The notes below the pieces were generated by a model. That model was given only the letters and a program-made list of their open reading frames with translations, ran no database searches and was not told where the DNA came from. The translations under genes and the position numbers were made by a program. DNA of 64,000 nt from positions 310,001 through 374,000 of the forward strand of contig JAKZZE010000010.1 of the NCBI GenBank assembly GCA_024220505.1, read 5' to 3'. Below, one piece after another: positions 39,826-50,675 of the stretch. Source of the stretch: Rhizopus arrhizus (Eukaryota; Mucoromycota; Mucoromycetes; Mucorales; Rhizopodaceae). Numbering within the stretch: position 1 is the stretch's first letter; each line of letters begins with the position of its first letter.

Positions 39826-40183
39826 TCATATCAAGCTTAGCAGAAAGCATTAATTCAGCTACAAACAACGGCACTTTCATTGAAAACATTTTGGCAAACA
39901 CTGAATCAAACAATTTTGAAGAATATTTATGTCATTCACCAGCTACCATGATCCTTTATATTTACAATTCTCACTTAAACGTTTTAATACTTATCAGCAA
40001 CCAAATAGACTTTCAAACTTAAAACAATGTCATATTAGAAGTGGACAGATGAAAACGCCATCAAGGATTTATCTTTGAGTCCATTTGACTAGCAATTTTT
40101 TTATTGATTCTTGGTGGATATGGCTGTAGGATAATAATCAACTGATGTAATATATAAAAAAAAAGCAACTTTTGGAGACGTAA
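39826..40183. other. Spacer, no recognised feature
   Basis: Continuation of AT-rich sequence after the transposase fragment. An open stretch (to 40022) overlapping the transposase end has no recognisable domain. Confidence 0.4.
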
Positions 40184-40456
40184 TTACTCCTGAAAGGACT
40201 CCAAGTCCTCCCAACAAGCTTTGATGTATTCATCATCTTCTGTTTCCACAAGATCTTTGATTGCTGTTTATATCTTATCCATGATTCGATCCTTTCTCTC
40301 TTTTGTCTCCCATTCTTTCGTTGCTGATGAATCTAAAGATGATTCAGATGACTGAGATGATTGTGAGTGTAAATCAGAAGTGTCTTCTCTAAATGTATTA
40401 ATAGTAGTGGTACTCTTGAGGTACATTATGTCATCTTGCAAGGCTATCTCGCACAT
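40184..40456 (-). pseudogene. Small Ser/acidic-rich ORF with one stop, unknown
   Basis: ATG at 40456 opens MCEIALQDDIMYLKSTTTIN followed by a Ser/Gln-rich stretch and a charged segment, then TAA at 40268-40270; the same frame continues T-A-I-K-D-L-V-E-T-E-D-D-E-Y-I-K and stops at 40184. Same-frame continuation suggests one mutated codon or a tiny missed intron. I do not recognise it. Confidence 0.35.
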
Positions 40457-40953
40457 TGTTTTAATTTAAGATTGAGGAGGACGTGACGCTAAAGCAGAAT
40501 GAAAGTTTTAGAACGTTGATTAAAACCAGATAACTTGCAAGGCTTACGAAGAGAGAGTATAGTAGTAATATAATCAGCTAATTGCGAACCAGAGCCATTG
40601 TTTGGAATGCTAGTTTCCTTCTTCACATAATGTGTCATGTTTTAATATGTCAGTAAGATACAATCTTATCATTCTGGACTAAATCTTTACAAATGTGTTT
40701 GAATAAGAATAGATCCTGATAATTATCACTGCCCTAAACAGCCAGGTTTCACTTTCATCTCAACAGTTTATTACTAACATCAGTTTATAAAATTTTTCTT
40801 ATACATGTCAAATCATATCGGTCGTAACTATTTTTTGTCATCTAATCTCAGGTCTTGCTCAACTAATATAAATAGCCTTCAAATCTTTCTTTAATAAAAG
40901 TATTCGACTTTAGAACTATTGTTCTGTCTCGTTAATTCTTCTTTGTCCTATTT

Positions 40954-41365
40954 TTAATACTTAAAAACTTCATAATGTATCAAACGACCATCAATTAACT
41001 TGGTACCGTACACACGAAGAGTAAGCTTATTGAAATGACATGAGGTTGATTCAATATAATATAAATATTCTTTGTAGGGGAGGAGGGTTGACCAGTACTT
41101 CAGTGAGCTGCTTCTCACGAGATCTGCCTTTTCGATGCCATTTTCTGATTTTTTTTTCCTTTGGCTTATCCTCGCAGAACAATCACTCAAAAAACCTGTC
41201 ATTAGAGTTGAACTCTAAAATAAAATCAAGCCTGCAATTTTTTTGTTCGTCAGGCAATTGCTTTAACTCCTTTAGGGTCTTGACTATCACAGATTCACAT
41301 TCAGCACTACAAGGAAAAAATGAAAAGATAAGCAACTGCGTGGTCTGAGCCATTTAGAAATCCTT
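40954..41365 (-). pseudogene. Fragment of an unidentified protein, two frames
   Basis: The upstream part (about 41200-41330) reads SVIVKTLKELKQLPDEQKN in one frame, stopping after N-D-R-F-F-E. The downstream part reads SENGIEKADLVRSSSLKYWS and ends Y-E-V-F-K-Y at 40954 in another. The join could be an intron or a frameshift. No family recognised with confidence. Between 40457 and 40953 I see nothing. Confidence 0.3.
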
Positions 41366-41507
41366 ACCGTTTGCTTTCAAAGAAATTATTTGTTAAAAAT
41401 AAAAGATCAAAAGCATTACTATATATGTTGACTTGATATCAGCATTCGTTATGCTCTTTCTTCAAATGGCCATATTTGTACAAGATGACACTATTGGAAC
41501 AAAGCGA

Positions 41508-42025
41508 TTAAAAAAGAGGTTTGCTAAAATCAATTTCCTATGTAAGTACTTACAGTTTGTTGACCAACATTTTGATGAAAACCAGCTCATCATTACTTTG
41601 AACAATGCTTATAAACTCAACAATTTTGGTAAAATCATTCATTGTTTTAGCTTGCGATATTTGCTTTAAGATAGGATGCTCTTCTGTCTTTAGCTTTGGT
41701 GTCAACAATAGATGTAGCTTCTTCATGATCTTATTAGTAACAGCTTGTAATTTTTGAGGAATGATTAGGCTTTGTCTAAAATCAAGCATCCTGTTCGTAT
41801 CACTTTAAGAATGTTAATAAAAAGTGGCTGACTATCTAAGTATAACGCTTCAACTTACCAACTATCTACAAGTAAAACAGCTTGTTTGTAATCACTCAAG
41901 CCCTTAAAACCTTTGGGCATAATTTTCTTTCTTCTCTTTACAGCAGCAGTAGCAGGAGATGAAGAGGCAATAGTAACAGACGATTTACCGATTTGATTAG
42001 TGGTATAGATCGTTAAGCGATTCAT
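41508..42025 (-). CDS. Hypothetical protein, three exons proposed
   Basis: Proposed exons: 41859-42025, 41554-41802 and a few codons at 41508-41523. Donor GTAAGT in both introns; total 143 codons. Reads MNRLTIYTTNQIGKSSVTIA, a basic stretch K-R-R-K-K-I-M-P-K-G-F-K-G, then SDYKQAVLLVDS. The second exon is helical (LIIPQKLQAVTNKIMKKLHL, then KTMNDFTKIVEFISIVQ). If the second intron is not used the frame stops at 41550. No domain recognised. May be a lineage-specific small protein. Confidence 0.4.
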
Positions 42026-42988
42026 TGCAGAAGTCTCTGATTGCTAGCTTATGTAGTCAGCTTAATATAACTACAAACAACATTAAAAAACTTACTTTGA
42101 CCACATTTGCTTCAATTAACAAACCTGCAGGCCTCGACTTTAGAACATTAAAACCGCCAATTCAGAATTTCAAAACTCGCCCTTTTGTTTAAAACTCGTC
42201 CTTTGGCGTTGCGTTTACTGTATTTTCTTTTTATTTTTATTTTTGAGGGCAAAATGCGGAAAACAAAAGCACATTGTGATTATTTTGATCAAAAGAATAC
42301 ATATTAGGAAGGCAGTCTGTGATCTTTAGATTAGTTCATTTAAAGCGTGTAACAGAATGTAACAAAATAGTTGCGTTTGGGAAAAAAAAAGAAACTGAAG
42401 AATTAAAAGTAAAAAAAGACAAAGAAAAAAAAAAAAAAAAAAAAAAAAAGAAAAAAGAGAGAGCATAGCAATAAAAGGTTCCTTATTCAAATGAAAACAA
42501 TAACCTAACAGTAAACATGTTTTATAAAAATACAAATGCTTTTACATTATAACAAAAAAATACTTGTATATTCTAAAAAGAATAAAAATAAAGAAGCTCT
42601 GTTCACATTTTGTTAGAAGGCAGTTATAATTAATAGATACAAGCACAGCGTTTTTGTTTTTCAAGTAAATAGATTGCTTTATTATTTTTTATGACAAATA
42701 ATATAAAAGAATATATGCTTTTAAGCTTACACTGGTTCATTACTTTATGTTTGCACATGGGTGTAATTTGCCATTAGCCATGGGAGATGTTAACATTACC
42801 AAATTTCTTTATCAAAAAAACTTTTTAGTAACAAGCAGTAATATAAGCTTGATATTCTTATAGTTTTATCGTGTTAAAACGAACAACTTTGCTCATGAGG
42901 TTCATGTTCGTCATCCGTTTGTGTCCCATTAGAAACCCTTAATACAGTTGATCCAATAAATTATGTCGTCCGGGCTGAACAAAATGTC
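42026..42988. other. Spacer with a long A-tract
   Basis: AT-rich with an A run of about 26 near 42423-42449. No gene or element end recognised up to the truncated start of LINE C. Confidence 0.5.
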
Positions 42989-42996
42989 CTTTCGCT

Positions 42997-44424
42997 TATT
43001 TAGGAGTACCGTTCAAACCTGGGGGTTTTCTGGATCCTGAGTCATTAGTGAGCCGAAACTGTACTAAAGCCCTTGCTACTATGAATATTCTCAAATCGAT
43101 TCGACTGAACCCTTCTGGCTTCTCGAGGCTTCTATCCTCTAGGTTCTATGGTCAAATCGTTCGCCCACAGATGGAGTATGGGCTAGCCATAAATCTGCTT
43201 TCCCATTCTCAGCTGAAAAGACTTGAGAATACCCAGAACAAATGTATGCGGATGATCTATGGCGCACACGACCATTCCTCCACTAAGGTAATGTTACATT
43301 TGGCGAATCTCCCAACTATGATCGAAAGAGTAAATATTCTACAAGCTCAATTTCTCTTTCGCTCTCTGTACGTGCCAGATGACTCCCTCCTTGGCTATTT
43401 GCTCCTCAGTGTACAACATACTCGAGGATATCAATGACATGCCCTCTCCAACACAGTCCTTTGGAAGCAACTACCTACCCCTCTTGAAGACTTGACAGTG
43501 CGGACCTTCCGCTCTGTTAAGAAAGCATACATGCAACAGCGCCTCCAACAACGAATGAACGGTTATGGATCAAAGCTCCTCTCGCAGTGCCGTCCAAAAT
43601 TATCTATTGACCCAATCCTCTGGATACCCATGACCCATCAAGAGCGTAGTCGCTGTATTCGTTGGCGCCTTGGCTGGTTGCCTGGAGGGAAACCACGTCA
43701 ATGTCTCATACATCCTACTTGTATGCTCACTCGTTCACACGTCATTACATGCCTGTTTTGCCAAGTATAAAAATAAAAGACAAAAACTAAAAAAAAAGAC
43801 AATAGTTGTGAAACTAAAGATTATATGTTGCTTTATTAATAAAAACATTTGAGGCTATTTATACTTTTTGGATGTCTGGATCTTTACCGCTATTTCAATT
43901 GATCGGTTAAAAGAATAATGTGGGAAGGATGGGAAGATAAAGGAAAGATAGTAGATAACCAATAGCCGCTGTCTTCTTGACGAATCAAGGGACAATGAAG
44001 TAGATAAATTATTGATCTAACAATAATTATCGAATAAGGTTGGATTGAACTGCCGTTCTTGTAATCAGGTTCCGATATAGTCGTGGGAACGCCGATAGGG
44101 ACAACAGGGCAGAGTTGGCTATTGCGGAGATCTCTCGTTTATCCATGAATGTTCACTTTACTAGTTGTGTGGATACAACAATGCCATCAGATACATCAAC
44201 GACTATGCCTCCCAATCTTCATCTCGGATCCTCTGTCTTTTCTTCTCAATAAGCTTCCCACAAGTCCTCGCGTCTCCCAAAGGTATGTTGACTCTTGGCG
44301 GTTTTATTGGCCGACTATCTGTTCCATTCTCTTTGAAATAGACCAACTTCAACACGACTGCTTCCCCCAGGAAACCAACTCATCGGGCGAACGTTTTCTT
44401 CGTTGGCTCGATGGTAACAAATAA
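42997..44424 (+). pseudogene. LINE C reverse transcriptase C-terminus
   Basis: Pieces 42997-43753 and 44181-44424; removing the LTR with one ATGCC restores V-I-T-C-H-Q-I-H-Q-R-L. Shares with LINE B the segments RFYGQIVRPQMEYGLA, MLHLANLPTM, RSRCIRWRLGWLPGG and DPLSFLLNKLP. A TGA at 43435-43437 stands where LINE B has Trp (Y-Q-stop-H-A-L against S-Q-W-Y-K-L). Ends RFLRWLDGNK. Confidence 0.8.
43754..44180 (-). mobile_element. Solo LTR, 427 bp, inverted
   Basis: TGTTTTGCC..GGATACAACA, with the target duplication ATGCC at 43749-43753 and 44181-44185. On the minus strand it has AAGTATAAATAGCC and, about 30 bases on, TTAATAAAGC, so it is oriented leftward. A separate family from the other solo LTRs. 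Confidence 0.92.
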
Positions 44425-44580
44425 TCCTTAGCCTCATTTGCCTTTATTCTTATCACACCTTTTTTACCCTTGTGCCCAAAGGGGTTTTTTAGATTCTTTT
44501 ACAAACCTTCTGACCTCGTCCGGGCGGTCTTTCATTGCGCCCAATAGGACGTTTAATTGAATAAAATCCGTTATTTTAAA

Positions 44581-45230
44581 GAAAAAGGAACACAAAGTAT
44601 AAAAGAAAAACTGTCATAAAAGCGGTACTTTTGTTGGGTATTTACGTGGATGCAAAGCCTTCAGTTGCCTCATCTTCGGGTTAGAACTCTGAGGTCCAAT
44701 CTACTCAAGTCATTGAACCTTTCTTGCAATTTTGCACCTTGTTATCCTAGCTTTCAATACTCGAAGTTGTCATTACGACATTTATACTCAAGTGGCAATA
44801 ATCAGTTTCCTGTGTAGTTGATAATATTGATTAGAACTCATAATCTTCTTGGATCAATATAGCCAATAATAGTCAGCATCAGCAGGACGTGATTTTATAT
44901 CTCTTTTTCCTGTATTAAGTATATTATCACTTAGGAAACCTTTTATACTTATATCAAGCTTATATAAATATCAAAATACCTTTTCACACTTGACAAATAA
45001 TCTTAGAAACCAGCATTCCTTATGTATACATTCCTTATGTATATCCTATTCTTGGCTGATTAAATGCATAAAATAAACAACTTTCTCGAAAATCCATTGG
45101 TACGGCTTTTAAAATAAATTGATTAGGCCCTTTACTAATTTTTTTTTTTTTTGCTCATATCTCTTGTTGAATACAAACCTGTTAACCTAAAAAACAATCT
45201 CGTTTTTCTTTCGTAACTAAATGACCAGTT
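44581..45230. other. Spacer between LINE C and an unidentified gene
   Basis: AT-rich, no gene or repeat recognised; includes a T run near 45140-45153. Confidence 0.4.
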
Positions 45231-45255
45231 TTTTTTGACAAAAGCAATTCAGAAA

Positions 45256-47053
45256 ATTGGGCATTTGTCAACTACTTTGCTGGTTATGAAATTAAAACAA
45301 TCCAAGATTTTAATGCGGCCAAGGCAAAGTACATTAGTGAAATGAATAAATTGTACTCTTCCGACGATTACAAAGACGTGAAAGTTGTTATTGGCCGCTT
45401 CCTGAATGATGCTAGAGTAATATATCTTATCAATATTGGATTTTAACCAAAGATGTTAATAGTATTTTTTTTATCTAGGATACAAAGTTCGAGCCAAAAC
45501 AATCCCCTGGGCCTAATATCAACATTAACGGCAACGTTAAAACAAGCATCATCAGTAGTTCGTTTTCCACATTAAAAGTGAAGGCTAAAAGGGTAAATTA
45601 CTTTGTTAATAGCTCATGGTATAGCAGTATAATAACAATCATATTTAAAAATTAGGAGAAGATACTTTTTTTTAAAGAAATGCAGGAAGACTAAAGTGCA
45701 ATTAAAATAGTTTTGAGGCAAAAAAGATTAGAAAATACCTTCGAGCAACCCTCCACTTTTACCGAAAAAGCACGCTTGAAGGTATATTTATAAACACACC
45801 CTTTTTTTTATTAAACGATCATTAATGGTGTCATTGAACGTTGATTTGTTTCAACCTAATAATTTAATTCAGATTCTTGACTCCCGTAAGAGATCAGTAC
45901 TGGGTCGCCCTTGCTCCTCGCAATACACCCCAGAAAAGCCCAGACTGACATTAGACATAATAAACAAATTAGAACCACCATGCCATCTGGTGTTATCATG
46001 TATCGTCTTATCAAAAATACCTGCTCCTTTGCTCAATCTATATCAACAGCATCGCAACGACCAGTTTAATCTTAAATGTCTTCGTGATGAACCCGCTTTA
46101 CACGCCAATATGATTAAAATTCTTGATGTGGAGGACAAGGACAACAACAGGGTGAACTTTGCTTTTGAGTTGTGGAAATGTGAGAAAGAAGCACGCGATG
46201 CGAATGAAAAGAATTTGGAATTGTATAAAATGCTTGGTCTTTGCTTAACTGATTTTTGGGGTATTTGCTTTCAAGATGACTTTCGTAAAGACCATGAACG
46301 CTCATTCTGGGTTGAACGTATTGTACCATTGTTTAAGTAACTTGGGGCTAATGATCAGATCGTATTCTCTTGGTAAGCATAACTTGTCAAGCATTAAAAT
46401 ATTATTGATGAATCACAGGTGCGAGGATCATGTCAAGTCAAACCAAGAAAATCAAAGGAATCCTGGTGCCTGGTTAAATTCTAGAAATAACATCTTTTCA
46501 GATGGCATAAGTAGAATAAATATCCAGCAAGAAAAAATATTTATGGAATCATCTTCGGGTTTTCATGTGGAAGACTTTGGACACAGTTTTGGCGATGCGT
46601 ATAAAATAGTGGAATCCATGACTTCTAGCTTGAGTATAATAATGCGCCGTAAACAAAATTGTAAATTCTCTTCCGTTCTTAATTTAGCTGTCTATGATAT
46701 TCAGTGCATTAAAAACAGGCTGACGCTTATAAAGACTACTTTAGACCCTCATTCGGATCGCTTCCAGATTGTTAAATTAAGAAGTGCTAGTATCCCTACA
46801 ATATGGTCACAAAGAACTGGTATGATCAAAGTATTCGAGCTTCTAGTTTGCTTATATGTAAGTAGAAGATGTTTTTCCTCGTCTTTTTTTTTTTTCTTTT
46901 TATTCACCCCTAGGTATTGGATAGAATGAATTAAAGGAACAACGCTTGTTGGAGGATTCGTTGCTCCGTCAACAGAACCAAATAATACCAGTTGATGCCA
47001 GTGAATCTCTCAGACATATACTTCAACATGTCCGCCATATCAGACTTAACTGA
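45256..47053 (+). pseudogene. Member of an uncharacterised multi-exon protein family, one stop
   Basis: Likely exons: up to 45416 (NWAFVNYFAGYEIK); 45479-45592; a weakly supported middle part; 45873-46372; 46419-46857; 46925-47053 (ends R-H-I-R-L-N). Junctions GT..AG and in phase where checked. Distinctive segments: ALHANMIKILDVEDKD, LYKMLGLCLTDFWGI, ERSFWVERIVPLF, VFSWCED (across an intron), F-M-E-S-S-S-G-F-H-V-E-D and VDASESLRHILQHV. I recall this architecture from Mucorales genomes as an expanded hypothetical family but know no function. A TAA at 46338-46340 interrupts PLFK-stop-LGANDQIVFSW with the frame intact on both sides. Start codon uncertain. Intron 45593-45872 is not fully resolved. 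Confidence 0.6.
45815..45866 (+). other. Short match to the Tnp2 transposase
   Basis: Plus-strand codons read SLMVSLNVDLFQPNN, nearly the same as SLMVSLNVNWFQPSD in the Tnp2 transposase at 37026, with DNA similarity over about 37 bases. It lies within the unresolved intron/exon part of the gene at 45256-47053. Confidence 0.5.
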
Positions 47054-48060
47054 AAAGGTCGCCCATTAAATATCAAAGATGTAAATAGTTGTTTGGATTT
47101 TATCTTATCACTTCATATGAAATTATCATAACACATATTTTAACAATGCCCAAATAACTTCAAGGATTTGTTATATTTATATTTTGTATAGTTAATAAAA
47201 CAATTTATTTCAAGTTTACAAAGCGAGCTTCAAATAATATTTAAGAGAAATATGATGAGCATTTTTGGGAAAATTCCACTTTTTTCTTTATACTGCATAC
47301 GGTACTGTCACTGCAAAAATAAAATAAAATGACATTTTCCCTTAGTGCTTCCGTTATTATACTCAGCAAGAATCAATCTAAGCTATCGGTGAGTGGATAA
47401 ATTATATCGTTTAAAATGATTCATAAATGAAAAGATTAGTTTGAAAGAATTTTAAAGGCTACAATACCATTTTCTATTTGTTGCATAAAGTTTGTGCCGG
47501 TATAATTGTAATGCAAGGAGTATTTTCTGGAAGTGCCAAAAACGATTAGTCAACTACTAGATTTACTGTCGAAAGTTGATGCATTAAAAAGATTACACAT
47601 CTTTACGAAAACCATAGCGAAGTCAGTTATCAACGCCCAAAAAATGTGGATTATACCGATGACTTTGTGGATATGATCAACCTCAAAAAAAGAAAACAAA
47701 AGGATGATGAAGTTCTTTCTTTTCTTTAAATTGTTCTTTATTTTTTAGTATCATATATTGTATATTTTTCTTATTATCTCAACTCTAAAAAAAAATACGT
47801 ATTGAATTTAGAATGCTTACGCTAAATTTATTTTTACTTTTGCACGCATCTTTTTAAAAGAACATCAATAATTTCGGAATAAAGTGCAGTTATTCATTTA
47901 ATCACGTCTTTCGACAAGCAAATTTTTCTTTCTTTTGCAAATTACTTATATGACTTAATAAAAGTCAAGCTACTGGTTTATTTATGATTATAGTACAAAA
48001 GACCTCCTTCATAACTGCCAGGTTTCAAAACCTTATAGCTAATTTCTAGCTTTCACTATC
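47054..48060. other. Spacer before the methionine-salvage gene
   Basis: A plus-strand open stretch at about 47589-47729 reads KKITHLYENHSEVSYQRPKN and stops; it might be a terminal exon of something lost. Otherwise nothing recognised. Confidence 0.4.
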
Positions 48061-48938
48061 CTATTCATAATCAGGTTCGCTTTCAGGCTTTACAGCAGGA
48101 TCAATGCCGACGGTTTTCATTTTAACTGCAATTTCGAACAAATAATCGTAACACTCGGTCATGGTCTTTGCTTTCTCCCAGGATTCTGTTAAAAAAGAAT
48201 TAATTTTACTCCCGTATAAATATATTTCAATTGTTACCTCCCCAGACATAAACACCGTGGCGACGAACAAGAACAGCATTTGTATCAGGAAACTCTTTCA
48301 TGGCCTATGTAGATGAGAGTTTGATATATTGCGTAAATAAAATTAACTTACAGCCGCCATTCTATCAGTCAAGTCCTCCTCTTCTGGTGTATTTTCAACA
48401 ATAGGCACAATCAATTTATCAAAGTAACGTAAATTGTTTTTTGTTGATCCAATACGAATACCCTTTATCATTTCCTGATGTGATATCTCGAATGTTTTTC
48501 CTGGATATAAAAGGGTCGCCATAACTGCATTTTGAGAGTGTGTATGAATACAGGCTCCCGCATCTCGCATAGTATAGGCATTGTAAAATAAAGGTGTACA
48601 TGCTGAAGGCTTATATACCGAAGGTTTTCTTAACAGTGTACGATCGTGTAAAGTCATTACGAATAAATCCTGAGGTTCCATACGCTCTTTTTGCACACCT
48701 GAAGGTGCGATGTAAACGTCATTTCTTTTTTTTTTAAAAAAAAAAGATGGTCAACAGTGACAAGTACAAGCATGTTGGCTGCTTACCCTTTTCGAATACT
48801 GATACCTCCACCAGTTCCAGTTACCCAGCCCAAGTTATAAAATTGACGACATAATTCAGGAATTAAGTTGGCCGGATGGTGAGGATCTTGACTTTGACAT
48901 AAAGTGTCAGATTCAGTTGGGATCTTACAGCAGGACAT
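48061..48938 (-). CDS. MDE1: Methylthioribulose-1-phosphate dehydratase
   Basis: Four exons on the minus strand: 48787-48938, 48352-48724, 48238-48304, 48061-48185; 717 nt, 238 residues, all introns GT..AG and in frame. Class II aldolase fold, cytosolic; dehydrates 5-methylthioribulose-1-phosphate in the methionine salvage pathway. Motifs: [14 protein letters not shown] at the start, [23 protein letters not shown] with the zinc-binding His pair, the catalytic Glu in [10 protein letters not shown], and the third zinc His in [12 protein letters not shown]. Length matches the eukaryotic family (about 230-245). Divergent from the next gene, with about 160 bp between start codons, so a shared promoter region is likely. 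Confidence 0.93.
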
Positions 48939-49102
48939 ATTTAGGTAAGGAGGGTAAATTTTATTGACCTTTCTCCCTTTAAAAGCCTCATTTTTTCCAA
49001 TCGCATCTTTTTTAGAATGACGTATTTATAAATTGAAATTCAGATGTTTTGAGAAGATATTTGGATTTGTTACTTCATGTTTTTCTCCAACACAAAAATA
49101 AA

Positions 49103-50675
49103 ATGACTGATGCATTTTGTTCTTCAATGCTGGAAATAGTTACTCAGCGTATCATTCAAAGCTCTGGATTTGAGTCAGCAACTAGCCAGTCAATTAGGAC
49201 TTTAAACGATGTATTTAGAGAACATTTGGAACTTTTAGGATCTACTATTTCAGCTTATGCCAATTTGAATGGAAGAACAATTGGAACTGCTTGTGATTTA
49301 TTGGATACTATGGAAGAGCTCTTAATTACACCTGAAGGCTTAAAGGAATGGCTTGCTCGAGAAGGAAAACAATTATCACCTTGTTGGACTGTTCAATCAG
49401 ATCCTAGTCGCTTGTTAGAAGGTATGTTAAAAAAACTGTTTTATTTTATTATTTTCATTACTCAAACATCAAGTAGGAACTATTAGAAATGGTAGATCTA
49501 ATTTTGAAGATGCAATTGAATATAACTTTCAAGATACACCCGAGTTTGATTTACCATTAGACACGCCAGAAATAGAAGATATTCCACCTTCGCCAATTTT
49601 TTCAACCCAACTACCGGATTATATTCCTGCTTTCTTTCCAGAATTTCCTGAGATAAAAGAGGATACTGCAATGGAAGAAGCAAGCAACCCATCGACAATT
49701 GACGGTACGCTAAAAGAGAAGACTTACCAACCAGTGATACCTCAAGCAAAATCTACACCTACCGAACCTTTGCCACCCCCATTAATTGTTAGAAACAAAA
49801 AGAAGCCCGTTGACAATCCATTTTCACATATTATGTCATTTGAAGACTCGAACTTAGCTACGGAAAGAAACACTGCACAGCAGCCTCTTTCTTTAATAAT
49901 GGAAACAAACAATATCCATATTGCTAAAGAAGAAAATCAGAGTGAGAAAGAAAGACCGAGAAAGAAACTGGCTTTATCTGTCATTAAAGCACTATCAAAC
50001 ACAAATGATTTAACACTAAAACTGGGTGAAGGTGTTATTGGACGAGAGGACATATTTAAACTACAAACTGAAAAAGAAGCAGCTCCTGGAAATCACTTAT
50101 TTATTAAAGATGTTAGTATTTTTGAAGAAATTGTTCGAGATACCACAGATCCATTACTTTTATCAAGATTAACTACACCAAATTTACTAATAGACGTAGC
50201 CACAACCGGAAGTTCATCCGTTCCTGCTACACCTACTACACAGCATATGTTTAATGATCAATATTCTTTACCATCCTCTCCACAATCATCTACATCCTAT
50301 AATGATGTACCCAAACCAAATAAATCATCAAGTATGTTGGCTGCCTTGGCTTCCAACAAGGCTGGCTTGAAAAGAATGGGAAGACCTTTGTCACCCATGT
50401 CACTTTCTGAATTTGCCAATGCAAAAGCTAGTACTGGTAGTGTGGACATCAACAATATGCAAAAGACTGGTGATAGTAAATATATTATAAAGAAAAAGAA
50501 AATGTTACTCCAGCAACAACTGTTACAGCAACAACAGCAATTACTATTACAGCAACAACAACAACAACAGCAACAGCATCAAGAACAACAACAGGATCAG
50601 GACCAACAGTCAGACATACAACAGGAAGGTGTAAAGCAAGAAGGACAAGAGAAACGAAAGGAAATAAGTACGTAG
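49103..50675 (+). CDS. TAF3/TAF8-type histone-fold protein (Bromo_TP family)
   Basis: Exons 49103-49421 and 49477-50675, 505 residues. Residues about 1-75 form a histone-fold domain of the bromodomain-associated type (MLEIVTQRIIQSSGFESATS, then LNDVFREHLELLGSTISAYA). After a linker comes a Pro-rich segment LPDYIPAFFPEFPE, like the short motif that follows the histone fold in TAF8. The remainder is low complexity, Ser/Thr/Lys-rich, with a Gln run near residues 445-480. TFIID subunits of this type pair with TAF10 and work in promoter recognition in the nucleus; a SAGA Spt7-like role is possible. The start ATG is the one before the domain; an earlier in-frame ATG at 49049 adds 18 residues. The stop follows a GTACGT that could also be a donor. 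Confidence 0.7.

Larger units (their letters stand above)
42989..44580 (+). mobile_element. LINE C, 5'-truncated relative of LINE B
   Basis: Begins within the RT (reads AYLGVPFKPGGFLDPES), runs to the conserved C-terminal region and a 3' UTR with a GACCTCGTCCGGGC-type end (about 44510-44530) resembling the LINE B 3' end (GATCTGACCCGGGC). The 5' truncation lies near 42989. A solo LTR (43754-44180) interrupts it. No A-tail is clear. Confidence 0.8.
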
